Below are positions 46,505 to 54,563 of a DNA stretch of 64,000 nt, one piece after another. Position numbers and translations under genes: made by a program. The stretch comes from JANQPX01 sp965222015 (lineage in GTDB: Bacteria; Pseudomonadota; Alphaproteobacteria; Geminicoccales; Geminicoccaceae). The notes beneath the pieces are model-generated. The model was given only the letters and a program-made list of their open reading frames with translations, was not told where the DNA came from and searched no databases. The stretch is from contig CBDCTL010000024.1 of assembly GCA_965222015.1 (NCBI GenBank), forward strand, positions 930,001 through 994,000, written 5' to 3'. Numbering within the stretch: position 1 is the stretch's first letter; each line of letters starts with the position of its first letter.

Positions 46505-46810
46505 TCACTTGCATTCGCGGCCGATTTCGACATTGCCGCCCGTGTTGACGATGTCCTTGGTGACGACCACGATCTTTTCCTTGCCGACGCCGCGATCCAC
46601 GATCACGCCGTCGCGCTCCTCGCCGCAGGCGGGGGTTCCGGAGCCGTCGCTCTTCTTGGTGGCGGTCACGGTTCGTGATTTCGCGATGACCCGGCTGACT
46701 TTGGCCTGGGAGCCCACCTTGAGGTGCTGCGGCTGGTTGTATTGCCCCGCCTCGGCGAAGGAGGTCGCGAACAGCGTGGCGGCGATGACGGTCACGGTGA
46801 GTTTCAGCAT
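46505..46810 (-). CDS. Small secreted protein of the CsgG-like locus
   Basis: A 101-residue protein with a clear signal peptide (about 1-21, S-F-A-E-A-G) and a mature part of about 80 residues. It has two cysteines (in P-A-C-G-E-E and near the end, R-E-C-K) and short beta-prone repeats such as K-I-V-V-V-T-K-D-I. Its position next to the CsgG-like gene makes it a candidate substrate or accessory. I do not recognise a family; its C-terminal pattern recalls the protein at 54899-55330. Confidence 0.65.
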   Translation of the reverse strand: MLKLTVTVIAATLFATSFAEAGQYNQPQHLKVGSQAKVSRVIAKSRTVTATKKSDGSGTPACGEERDGVIVDRGVGKEKIVVVTKDIVNTGGNVEIGRECK

Positions 46811-47093
46811 GGTTCCGCTCCAATTTCAGCTGAGTCGATCGCGCGGGTCGATGCGCTTGAGTATGGCTTTCGGGATAGAATTCATCCTGTGACGCAGGTC
46901 ATTCCCCATGAAAGCCGATTTCGCGATGCTGGGACAGGCTTTTGGCGGGTTTTTCGCAGGTTCATGGTATCGTCTTCCGCAACAGGATCCTACGAAGGCC
47001 GTCAAATTGGCCGACCGACGAGAAAAAAATGAGCCGATCGGCAAACCCTATCCCGAAGTCTCGTGCCAGGTAGCAGACGCAAGGAGCGCAATC
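46811..47093. promoter_or_regulatory. Divergent promoter region of the CsgG/OmpA locus
   Basis: 283 bp between the divergent small secreted protein and OmpA-family genes, with no gene of its own. It should control both arms of the locus; no defined operator was recognised. Confidence 0.4.
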
Positions 47094-47726
47094 ATGAAAC
47101 GCGATAACCGTTCCCTCTTGTATGTGGGCCTGATCGGCCTTTTGCCGTTCTTTGCAGCACCGGCTGCAGCGGACGACGCCGTGCTTCTCGAGAACGACGC
47201 CTCCCGTTGCGAAATTTTTCGCGCGATCAGCCCGGACGTGCCTGCGGAATGTCGGATCGGTGCCCAGGGCGGACTGGGCCGGACCCGCGGCATCCGCCTG
47301 CATGACGACGAGCCGGCCGTAGCCACGACCGACGCCGGCCTGCCGGCCTCTTCGCAGCAGGCCGAAGCCGCCGCACCGCAGTCCTTCGCGATCGCCATGC
47401 GCATTCAGTTCGAGTTCGACTCGGCCGAACTCACGCCCGAATCCAAGTCGGCGCTCGGTCAGGTCGCTCAGGTCCTCCAGGACGACCTGATGCGCGACAA
47501 GGCCATCCTGCTCGAGGGACATGCCGACGCGACCGGCCTCGACGCTTACAATTTCGACCTGTCCGAGCGGCGGGCGGCCTCGGTGCGTCAGTATCTGGTT
47601 TCCGCCTACGGCATCGACGGCGGCCGTCTGCAGGCGATCGGGCGCGGCGAACTCGAGCCTTACGATCCCGCCGATCCGAGCGCTTCGGTCAACCGTCGGG
47701 TCGAGTTCACCAACCTTTCGGACTAG
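47094..47726 (+). CDS. OmpA-family peptidoglycan-binding protein
   Basis: A 210-residue exported protein: signal peptide at about 1-26, a short variable region, and an OmpA-like domain (about 98-205). This domain has I-Q-F-E-F-D-S-A-E-L, L-L-E-G-H-A-D-A-T-G and S-V-N-R-R-V-E-F, the conserved diaminopimelate-binding pattern. It would tether something to the cell wall. AAGGAG lies 7 nt upstream of the ATG. It is the first plus-strand gene of the locus, divergent from the CsgG-like arm. Confidence 0.85.
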   Translation: MKRDNRSLLYVGLIGLLPFFAAPAAADDAVLLENDASRCEIFRAISPDVPAECRIGAQGGLGRTRGIRLHDDEPAVATTDAGLPASSQQAEAAAPQSFAIAMRIQFEFDSAELTPESKSALGQVAQVLQDDLMRDKAILLEGHADATGLDAYNFDLSERRAASVRQYLVSAYGIDGGRLQAIGRGELEPYDPADPSASVNRRVEFTNLSD

Positions 47727-47732
47727 ACCGGG

Positions 47733-47748
47733 ACGCCGATAGCGGCGT
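47733..47748. repeat. Small inverted repeat after the OmpA-family gene
   Basis: ACGCCG and CGGCGT arms with a 4-nt loop begin 7 bp after the OmpA stop. It may be a weak terminator or processing hairpin. Confidence 0.35.
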
Positions 47749-47857
47749 GCATGATCCGCAGGACGATCGATCCGGCCCGTCCCCCGAGCGAAAGGCACCT
47801 CGCCGCCGCTCTCGGGGCGGGCCGGCGTCGTCATTTGCAGAAGAGACGGCTCGCTGC

Positions 47858-47888
47858 CGGATCGATGGATGCCCGGATCGATGGATGC
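47858..47888. repeat. Tandem 15-bp direct repeat upstream of the unknown operon
   Basis: CGGATCGATGGATGC occurs twice with a 1-bp spacer, 76 bp before the start at 47964. The identity is perfect. It could be a regulator-binding site or a replication slippage product. Confidence 0.6.
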
Positions 47889-47963
47889 AAGAAGCGCGAA
47901 GCTTTGCTAAAGATGGCCGAACGCAGGAACGCATCAAGACAAGGCCCAAAAGGGAGTGCCGGC

Positions 47964-49322
47964 ATGGCCGATCAACCGATCAGAGGCTTCAAGATCAACA
48001 CGATCCTCGATCGTCTCGCCGTCGACATGCTCGGCCTTCTGGACAGCCATCTCGCGCAGTCGCCGCTCGATCGCGATCGCTATTGCCTCGCGATCCTGCT
48101 GACGCTCTCCCGAAAACTCTATGTCGGCCAGCTGCTCTACCGCGATTTTCGTGCGGCGGGCGACCAGCAGTGGCATCGCTACACTCTGCCCGGCGGCAAG
48201 AGCGTCAAGGTGCACGAGCAGAGCGTGATCTACCTGCAGCAGGTTCTGATGCGCCGTCTGAAGCTGGCGAGACGGCTGAAGCACGAGCCCGGCAACATGC
48301 ACCTCCTGCTGGCGCAGCTCGCCCGTTTCGGTCCTGTAGCGGGAGGATGGTCGGAGGTCGGTCTCGGAAGGAACGCCGGCCGGAAGGCATCCGAGCATGC
48401 GGAGGATTTTCGTGAGCCGCTCGCGAACGCGCTGGCCGCGCAGCGACGGGCGCTCGGCGACGGCTTCGGCGACGAGGCGAGACGCCGGCGCGAGGAATAC
48501 GGCCCGCTCTGGCTGACCCGGCGCGAAGATGCGGCGGAGATGCCGGAGGAAATGTCCTGGTTCGACGTCGTCGACGCGGCGCCGGTGCCGCTCGAGGACG
48601 GCTTCGTCGCCGATCCCGAGACCCAGCGCCTGGTGGTGCGCGTCCTGGATTCGCTGAACGAGCGCTACACGCTGCTCCGAAGCTGCGGGCTCGACCCCGA
48701 GCGCTGGCACGAGCGGGATACGCCTGCGATCGCGAAGCTGCGCGACATGAAGCGCCTGCGCAGCCAGGCGGAGGACTATCTCCGACAGAGCATCGAGGAC
48801 GACACGGTCAGCGCTTATCGGCGGGCCTTCGAAGATCTCGCCGGCGGGAGTGGCCAGCTCGGCGGCTTCGACGGTTTCGACGACTTCGCCACCAGCGAGG
48901 CCGGCATGGCGATGCTGCGCTATCCTATTCAGTCACTCGACGATGCGATCGGCGGCGACGACGATGATGACGAGCGCTCGCGCCACGATCTTCTGGCTGA
49001 CGACAGCGCCGTCGACGCCGAGGAGCGGTTCGCCCGGCAGGAGGCGGCCGACGACTGGGTGACGCGGCTGCTCGAAGATCGCCCCGGCTGGTTCGATCCG
49101 GTGATGCGATATTTTTTCGAGCAGGTTCTGGGCCACGGGCGGCCTCTCTATCCCGAAGAAGAGGATGAGGGCATCCTCTTCGACCAGGAATTCCTGGCAC
49201 TGATTGCCGGCGACGACGAACTCGCCGGCCAGGACGACGAAGCCCTCGCGGCTAATCTCTATCGCCGCGCACAGAAGCTGATAAAGCGCGGCCTGAACCG
49301 TCAGGCCACGGCATCAGCCTGA
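47964..49322 (+). CDS. Uncharacterised acidic helical protein, first gene of a four-gene operon
   Basis: A 452-residue predicted cytoplasmic protein with no signal peptide or membrane helix. It is largely alpha-helical, with an acidic central run of aspartates (about 330-345) and an acidic C-terminal half. I recognise no domain. ATG 47964 has GGGAG 7-8 nt upstream; an in-frame ATG at 47913 would add 17 residues. It is followed on the same strand by three further unknown genes with short gaps, and downstream of an OmpA-family gene, suggesting a cell-envelope system. Confidence 0.7.
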   Translation: MADQPIRGFKINTILDRLAVDMLGLLDSHLAQSPLDRDRYCLAILLTLSRKLYVGQLLYRDFRAAGDQQWHRYTLPGGKSVKVHEQSVIYLQQVLMRRLKLARRLKHEPGNMHLLLAQLARFGPVAGGWSEVGLGRNAGRKASEHAEDFREPLANALAAQRRALGDGFGDEARRRREEYGPLWLTRREDAAEMPEEMSWFDVVDAAPVPLEDGFVADPETQRLVVRVLDSLNERYTLLRSCGLDPERWHERDTPAIAKLRDMKRLRSQAEDYLRQSIEDDTVSAYRRAFEDLAGGSGQLGGFDGFDDFATSEAGMAMLRYPIQSLDDAIGGDDDDDERSRHDLLADDSAVDAEERFARQEAADDWVTRLLEDRPGWFDPVMRYFFEQVLGHGRPLYPEEEDEGILFDQEFLALIAGDDELAGQDDEALAANLYRRAQKLIKRGLNRQATASA

Positions 49323-49346
49323 CGAAACGGGCCAGGAGATGGGACG

Positions 49347-49931
49347 ATGACGACGAAACCTTTGAGCGACGACGAGCGCAAGACGCTTTGGCAGCAGGCC
49401 GCGCGGCGGCTGTGGCTGGTCGACGTCGAACCGCCGGTGAGCATGGACACCGTCGATCAGCTGCTCGAGAAGCTCGGACCGCGCGGCGAGGATCAGCCGC
49501 TCGGCGTGTGGCTGGGACGGGCGGCCGAGGCGGACGAGGTCGAGGGCGGTCCGACGGCGGAGGTGATCAGCTTCGACCCCAGGCGCCAGCGCTTCAATCA
49601 GATCGCCGAATTCACCCGCCTGGCCGCTGACAGCGCCGGCGGCGAGATTCCGCTTCCGGCGGCACCGCTCGAGACCGGCGACGGTCGCTTCAGGCTCGAC
49701 ATTGCCGAGGCCGGCGATCAGATGATCCGGGTGCTGATCCAGGCGCTCGGCGACGCCAGCGACGAGCTTGCCGGCCGCCTGGTCGGCCTGGCCGCCGAAG
49801 GCAGCTACGAGACGCTGGTCGGTCTGGTCGAGCTGGACGATGACGGCGACGGCATGATCCGGCTGCACGACGACGAGACCACGCGGCGAGCCCTGCTCCG
49901 GCCCGTGCTCGGCACGATCGACGACGTCTAG
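49347..49931 (+). CDS. Uncharacterised acidic protein in the envelope-associated operon
   Basis: A 194-residue predicted cytoplasmic protein, strongly acidic, with no recognised domain. The middle (about 60-75) contains V-I-S-F-D-P-R-R-Q-R-F, and a mixed alpha/beta region follows (about 110-190). It is 24 bp downstream of the previous gene, with GGAG 6-10 nt before its ATG, and 37 bp before the next. Confidence 0.68.
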   Translation: MTTKPLSDDERKTLWQQAARRLWLVDVEPPVSMDTVDQLLEKLGPRGEDQPLGVWLGRAAEADEVEGGPTAEVISFDPRRQRFNQIAEFTRLAADSAGGEIPLPAAPLETGDGRFRLDIAEAGDQMIRVLIQALGDASDELAGRLVGLAAEGSYETLVGLVELDDDGDGMIRLHDDETTRRALLRPVLGTIDDV

Positions 49932-49968
49932 GCTGCCCGGCCGGACGTCGTATACGGATCGCCGAACG

Positions 49969-51378
49969 ATGCATAACAGCCGCAGAACCGTGCACATTCC
50001 GATCGTGCAGCCGGGCGCCGCCGAAGCCGCCCGGAGGCAGGAAGATCGGCTGATCGAGATCTACACCCAGCATCGCGGACTCAGCCCGCTAAGCAGCGAC
50101 GAGGCGGTGAAGGCCGCCGAGATCGACGTCAAGGCGCACGACAAGGACTGGGACCAGGTGGCGGCGCCGCTCAGAAAGGTCGGCCTCTATCAGGCCGGCT
50201 GCGCGGCGGCGAGCGCCGTTCGAAAGCTCGGCATCGAGCCGCCGTTCGGTGCCCTCTATCAGCAGGTGGCGAGGCTCGCCTGGATCGAAGGGCAGCGCCT
50301 GCAGTCGGCGAGCCCGTCGGGACCGAGCGAAGGCCGAAGCGCCGAGCTCGGCCTCGCTCTGGTGCTCCTCATGGGCGCGAGCGGCAGCCCCGACCGACAG
50401 GCGATCGCCACGGGCGCGCTCGGCGGCCAGCCGAGCGGCCATCCGACCGACGACGTCGAGATCCTCCCGGTCGGCAGCCTGCCCGGCAAGCTCGATCTGG
50501 TGCTGACGCTCGCGAGCCACGACAATCTCCCGCGCTTCAACCGTGATCGCCAGCTCCTGTTCTTCACGCCGCGAACCTACGAGGAAGACGGCGAGCAGCG
50601 GGATGTCGCCTCGCTGCCGGTGGTCGAGCAACTTTCGAAATTCGGCGTCAAGGTGGTGCCGGTCGCACGTCTGGGCGAGGCGGCGACCATCCTGAAGGCG
50701 AGGCGCGCGCGGCATCTCGCCGCGGACCGGCTGCTGCAGGCGGGCGTCGCCGCCATGGCGTTGTTCCTCGTCGCCGCCACCGCATGGTACGCCTGGCCGC
50801 GCCCGAAGGTGACGATCACCTTTCTGCCGGCGGGCGGCATGGCGCTCGCGGCCGAACCCTATCAGGCCTGCTTCACGGCGGATGGCGGCTTTTATCCTGT
50901 GCCGCTCGACCGGGACGGCATCGATCGCACGATCCCGGCCGGCTCGACGCTGGGGTGGAATCTGCGTGTCGAGGACGCCGGCAACGGCGCACACCCGCTC
51001 GGACAATGGAGCCAGCCGGAGAATTTCCATCTCGCCCAGGTCATGCTCGCCAGCGCCTCGCCGGCCAAGGTGATGACGCCGTCGATGCCCGACGGCCGGC
51101 CGGTCGAGCTCGCGCCGGGCAGCGCCTGGGAGTGGGGCTGGAAGCTGAACGGCGAGCCCGAGGACAACATGCTGGTGCTGCTGGCCCAGCCGGACAAGCC
51201 GTTCGATGCCGCCGATCTGCGCGACGCACTCGTGGAGCGTTTTCCCGAGGCGCACAGGGCGGACGGCGAACAGACGCTCGATCTGACGGCCGCCGCAAAT
51301 TTTCTCAGCTCTCTTGCACCGGGTGCGGTGCGCTTTAATTTGAAAACGGTGGAAGGGGAAGACCGATGCGACCCTTGA
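49969..51378 (+). CDS. Membrane protein with Lon-protease-like domain and periplasmic domain
   Basis: A 469-residue protein. The cytoplasmic part (1-250) includes a region (about 115-245) that reads like the Lon S16 fold: R-S-A-E-L-G-L-A-L near residue 123, then V-E-I-L-P-V-G-S-L-P-G-K and G-V-K-V-V-P-V-A. Serine S124 aligns with the catalytic serine; the usual lysine position looks replaced (P172), with K174 two residues on. One transmembrane helix (about 256-277) is followed by a periplasmic domain (about 280-469) with a DUF4384-like look. Fold assignment is by eye. It is coupled to the next gene, which overlaps it by 13 bp. Confidence 0.65.
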   Translation: MHNSRRTVHIPIVQPGAAEAARRQEDRLIEIYTQHRGLSPLSSDEAVKAAEIDVKAHDKDWDQVAAPLRKVGLYQAGCAAASAVRKLGIEPPFGALYQQVARLAWIEGQRLQSASPSGPSEGRSAELGLALVLLMGASGSPDRQAIATGALGGQPSGHPTDDVEILPVGSLPGKLDLVLTLASHDNLPRFNRDRQLLFFTPRTYEEDGEQRDVASLPVVEQLSKFGVKVVPVARLGEAATILKARRARHLAADRLLQAGVAAMALFLVAATAWYAWPRPKVTITFLPAGGMALAAEPYQACFTADGGFYPVPLDRDGIDRTIPAGSTLGWNLRVEDAGNGAHPLGQWSQPENFHLAQVMLASASPAKVMTPSMPDGRPVELAPGSAWEWGWKLNGEPEDNMLVLLAQPDKPFDAADLRDALVERFPEAHRADGEQTLDLTAAANFLSSLAPGAVRFNLKTVEGEDRCDP

Positions 51379-51965
51379 CGCGTGAACCGACGGCGCTCGA
51401 GCGCCGCATCAAGGCATCACTGACCGCGACGCTTCTGGTCTGTGCGTTGAGCGGACCGGCTTTCGCGGACTGTCCATGGATCGTGCAGCCGAGCGAAGCG
51501 ATCGGTGGCGACCGCCCTGACTACGAGATCGCGTTCACCGGCGATGCCGATCCGACCCTGACCTATTACGGCTTCACCGTGACCGACCACGATCTCGCCT
51601 GGCAGCTGAGCTCGGGGCGCGGCATCGCCGCGCTCGACGGGCGAGCGCGGCCGCTGCAGACGATCGACAGCGACGATCGCCTGCGCTATCGCGCCGCCGG
51701 CGATTCGGTCCTGCCGCTCACCCTCTATCTGGTGGTCGCGAGCGCCCCCGTCGAGCGCCTGGAGTCCATCACCGCCGGCTTCGAGCCCGCCCGGCCGATC
51801 GCCATCGGCCTGCGCACCCGCGGCGCCAGCGATTCCAGCGGCCCCCTGCCGCACCGAAGCCTTCCCGGCATCGAGATCGCCTATGCCGGCCTCGAAGCCG
51901 AGGGCACCGAGCTCGGCGACGACGCCGACTACCAGCTCTGCGCCTATCAGGTGCTGATCCGCTGA
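51366..51965 (+). CDS. Uncharacterised secreted protein, last gene of the operon
   Basis: A 199-residue protein with a signal peptide (about 15-36, G-P-A-F-A-D) and a mature beta-rich part beginning C-P-W-I-V-Q-P. There is one more cysteine near the C-terminus (L-C-A-Y). No family is recognised. It overlaps the membrane-protein gene by 13 bp, so it is co-translated and may bind the periplasmic domain of that protein. Confidence 0.68.
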   Translation: MRPLTREPTALERRIKASLTATLLVCALSGPAFADCPWIVQPSEAIGGDRPDYEIAFTGDADPTLTYYGFTVTDHDLAWQLSSGRGIAALDGRARPLQTIDSDDRLRYRAAGDSVLPLTLYLVVASAPVERLESITAGFEPARPIAIGLRTRGASDSSGPLPHRSLPGIEIAYAGLEAEGTELGDDADYQLCAYQVLIR

Positions 51966-52638
51966 TCGCGGACAGGCTGGGATCGGGACGGTCTCTTCGG
52001 AGAAGCCGCGAAGCCGGGAGCCTTCGACCGTCGCTTTGAACAGCCCCTCGCCCTCGGAAGCCGGACGAATGTTCCGGAGCCGGCCCGGCACGGGCGGGTT
52101 CGGCGGGGATCGGCGACCTCGCAGATGCGATGACCGATCATCGCGTCAGACGGTGTCCCGACGTTCACTTCCATCTCTGCAGCGGCAGACCCCTTGAGCC
52201 AAGGTCGATCAGGCCGGTTCGCTTCTGCTGGCCTGGCGGGATGGTCGTCCGTCAACGCGGTGTCGGCTGTTGTGGCTCATGTGGTGATCGAACATCGAAC
52301 GGACGCCAGTCAGCGGCTGGCGATGCATCGAGCGGCCTCACCTGGTCCCGCGCTTGGCCGCCGCATTGGAGCGCGTATCCAAGACCGGATATGATCAGGA
52401 TGCGTGCCCTATCTCATTGTTTGGTCGCGTTTCCTTGTCGATCACGCGGTTCCATCGCATCGGGAAAAGCCATAGCGGCCTCGCCCTGGCAGGATCGGCA
52501 TGATGATCCGCGCGTCCCCAGGGATCCGCCCGCCGGGCGAAGAAGAGGGACGAGGCCCAGATCTGTCATCTGTAGCGCTATGGCAACTGTGTCCGCGACA
52601 GATTTTCTTCCGATTAGCTGATACCAGCCCCATAAAGT
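51966..52638. other. Non-coding interval left of the insertion-sequence remnant
   Basis: About 670 bp with no convincing gene. Frames that are open read as low-complexity, Arg/Ser/Pro-rich sequence typical of shadow frames. It may contain decayed accessory DNA. Confidence 0.45.
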
Positions 52639-52659
52639 TTCCTGATCCTACGTGAGGGT
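52639..52659. repeat. Left terminal inverted repeat of the IS1595-like element
   Basis: Core TTCCTGATCCT, 19 of 21 bases complementary to the right terminal repeat at 53532-53552. Confidence 0.7.
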
Positions 52660-53479
52660 GATCCGGCGATGATGACCCGACAGGGATTTGGCTTGGTCTG
52701 TGTGCATGTCCATGCGAGACGCCGGGTGATGGTGTCGGGATCGTAGCGCCGGTCGAAGCGGCAGGCGAAGCTGGCGAGATAACGCCCGGCATGCTTCGGA
52801 CTGACATGGTGATCGGTGCCGGTGATCGCCGTCTTGATGTTGCCGGGCACGGTGTCGACCCATTTGAAGGGCGCCCATTGTGCCGCCCTTCGGCCTGAAC
52901 CGGTGCGCATCGGGAAGTGATCGACGTCCGCCCCGGTGACCGCCGGCCAGCAGGACAGACCGTCGCCGACCGCGCTGCTCCCGGGTTCGATTTCGGCCTT
53001 GGCGAAGCGTTCCACCCCCTTCCCGCGAAAACCCTTGACGGTCTTCAGCCGGATTCGCCCCGGACGGCGCTCGATCGTGGTCCCGCTGCAGCGATGAAGG
53101 GCGTTTTGCCAGCCGCGCCGCGGCCGCGCCTGCCGCCGGAGCGGGCACCGCCGGGACAGGCGTCGTCCATCCCGACCCCGCCCCTGCTCCGGCTGACGTG
53201 GCAGATCGCCGGGAACCAGACCTTCGGCGGAAGCCTGGTGCTGTGAAAGATCGTGCCGGCGGTGACCGATACCCGATGCTTGCAGCGACGGCATTGCGGC
53301 TTCGCGCGCTTTTTCAGATGGCAATGACCGCCATGACCGCAGGACGGACAGGACCAGCCCCTGCCCCAGCGCCATTCGAACAACGCCGCCCGGCATTGCT
53401 CCTCACGGCCATAGGCTTCCTGAAACGCCATCCCACTCAGACCCCTGGTCCGCCGACCGAAGCCTTCAATGTCGCTCAT
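52640..53479 (-). pseudogene. IS1595-family transposase, frameshifted and internally deleted
   Basis: The N-terminal part from ATG 53479 (strong GGGAGGAG site) has the IS1595 zinc ribbon C-P-S-C-G-H ... C-R-R-C and the following G-T-I-F-H-S-T segment. The helix-turn-helix region is missing: V-S-R-S-R-G-G-V-G runs directly into M-D-D-A at about 53167, an in-frame loss of about 45 residues. Near 53095 the frame shifts; the rest (W-V-D-T-V-P-G-N-I-K-T-A-I-T-G and R-R-Y-D) continues in another frame to the left end. The element is therefore inactive. Confidence 0.78.
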
Positions 53480-53531
53480 CGGTGATCTCCTCCCGCAAAA
53501 AACACGGCAAAACTCGGCACAAAACAGGAGG

Positions 53532-53552
53532 ACTCTCACGCAGGATCAGGAA
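53532..53552. repeat. Right terminal inverted repeat of the IS1595-like element
   Basis: Matches the left terminal repeat at 19 of 21 positions; lies 53 bp upstream of the transposase start. Confidence 0.7.
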
Positions 53553-53555
53553 CGG

Positions 53556-53724
53556 GATTGATAGCGGGAAAACGGGTGTACTCTTCGCAGGCGTCGTCAC
53601 CTACAAGGATATGTTCGGCAAGACTCGCAGAACCTGCTTTCGCTTTGTGAGGGCTGAATCCGATCGTTACGGGAATGGCAGCGTCAACATGGTTATCGAC
53701 AACAAGGGCAATCGCACAAGTTAG
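53556..53724 (+). pseudogene. Truncated C-terminal gene remnant beside the IS element
   Basis: A 56-residue in-frame stretch ending at a stop at 53724 contains V-V-T-Y-K-D-M-F-G-K-T-R-R-T-C-F-R-F. This resembles the G-x-I-x-Y-x-D-x-F-G-x-x-x-x-T-x-F segment of small membrane-linked hypothetical proteins common in alphaproteobacteria. It begins right at the IS end, so the gene was probably cut by the insertion. No matching 5' part is obvious on the far side. Confidence 0.4.
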
Positions 53725-53824
53725 CGACACGACCGAAGCTCTTGCAGCCCATTTTCCAAGGAAACCCATGCCACCCGCCCTAGGTGTGTTTGCTACATAA
53801 TTCCGAGCTCTTGTCGCGGGCGGA

Positions 53825-53848
53825 CGGATTCCCAGGATCGCATGGACC
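53825..53848. repeat. Dispersed palindromic element, copy B (half element)
   Basis: Contains CCCAGGATCGCATGGACC, the conserved right arm. No clear partner arm was found to its left, so this looks like a half or decayed copy. Confidence 0.6.
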
Positions 53849-53994
53849 ATGGAACAGCTTGCCAGGGACGGGTTAACAGAGACCTAACGCTTCGAGGAAA
53901 CCCTCCTCAGTACGACCGGAAAAGCGCTCCATCGATCAGAACTTCGTGGGGTTGGTTTGACTTGCCTCAACTCGTCCAAGCCATGCTGCTTCAA

Positions 53995-54072
53995 GGTTCA
54001 TGCGACCCTGGGAATCCGCCCCGTCGCCGAAGAGAAGGGATCCAGGCGCGAACTCCCAGGATCGCATGGACC
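53995..54072. repeat. Dispersed palindromic element, copy C (complete)
   Basis: Arms 53995-54018 and 54049-54072 are complementary at 20 of 24 positions and share CCCAGGATCGCATGGACC with the other copies. A 30-bp GC-rich centre separates them. This is the best-preserved copy. Confidence 0.72.
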
Positions 54073-54457
54073 AAAGACGATGATGAAGGAGGCTGTTCAA
54101 GAAAGGGTGAAGGGCGGGATGATACATTTTTCTTGTCGTCGATTTGACGGAAGGCGGATCTTGAGAACCGTATGGCGCGACCAGGCAACCCGGGGATTGA
54201 TGGGGCCGGATCATGGCCGGACCGCAATGGAAGGCCATGTCATCTGGGAACTGGCGGGGACGTGCTCGACCGGCGCTCTCGCTCGATCTCTGGCCCTTCG
54301 GAACAGGTATCTGGGGCGTCAGCAGCTTCATGCCGTGTCCGTCGGTGGAAGACCGGCAAAGATTGACGGACGGAGCGCAGCACCCCCGCGGCGGTCAAAA
54401 GGAATGGCGATGGGACGAGTTTGCGCCCCATCGCGAAGATCACGTGATGCCGCTTGT

Positions 54458-54480
54458 GGGATGAAAAGTCATTTCATCCC
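54458..54480. terminator. Hairpin downstream of the secreted-protein pair
   Basis: GGGATGAAA and TTTCATCCC form a perfect 9-bp stem with a 5-nt loop, 84 bp beyond the stop of the minus-strand gene at 54564. It could terminate that operon; no T-run follows on the minus strand. Confidence 0.45.
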
Positions 54481-54563
54481 GATGGTGATCCGGGTTCGGA
54501 GCGCCGACGACGGGTTCCGGAATTGGCGTATTCGTCCCGGTGGGTTCGGCCCCGATCCTGCCG

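Larger units (their letters stand above)
52639..53552 (-). mobile_element. Decayed IS1595-family insertion sequence
   Basis: Imperfect terminal inverted repeats of 21 bp lie at 52639-52659 and 53532-53552 and match at 19 of 21 positions (core TTCCTGATCCT). Between them is a damaged transposase gene on the minus strand. No 8-bp target duplication is visible at the ends, consistent with an old insertion. Confidence 0.75.
53725..54563. other. Non-coding accessory interval with palindromic repeats
   Basis: About 840 bp without a convincing gene; open frames here have shadow-like composition. It holds two copies of the dispersed palindrome (53825-53848 and 53995-54072) and a hairpin at 54458-54480. 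Confidence 0.5.

Noticed and set aside
44568..46892. 774-codon plus-strand open frame across the CsgG-like gene
   Set aside because: Antisense shadow; the minus-strand protein has a lipobox and recognisable modules.
53536..53850. 104-codon minus-strand frame beside the IS remnant
   Set aside because: It spans the dispersed palindrome and lies opposite the truncated gene fragment; codon pattern does not look coding.
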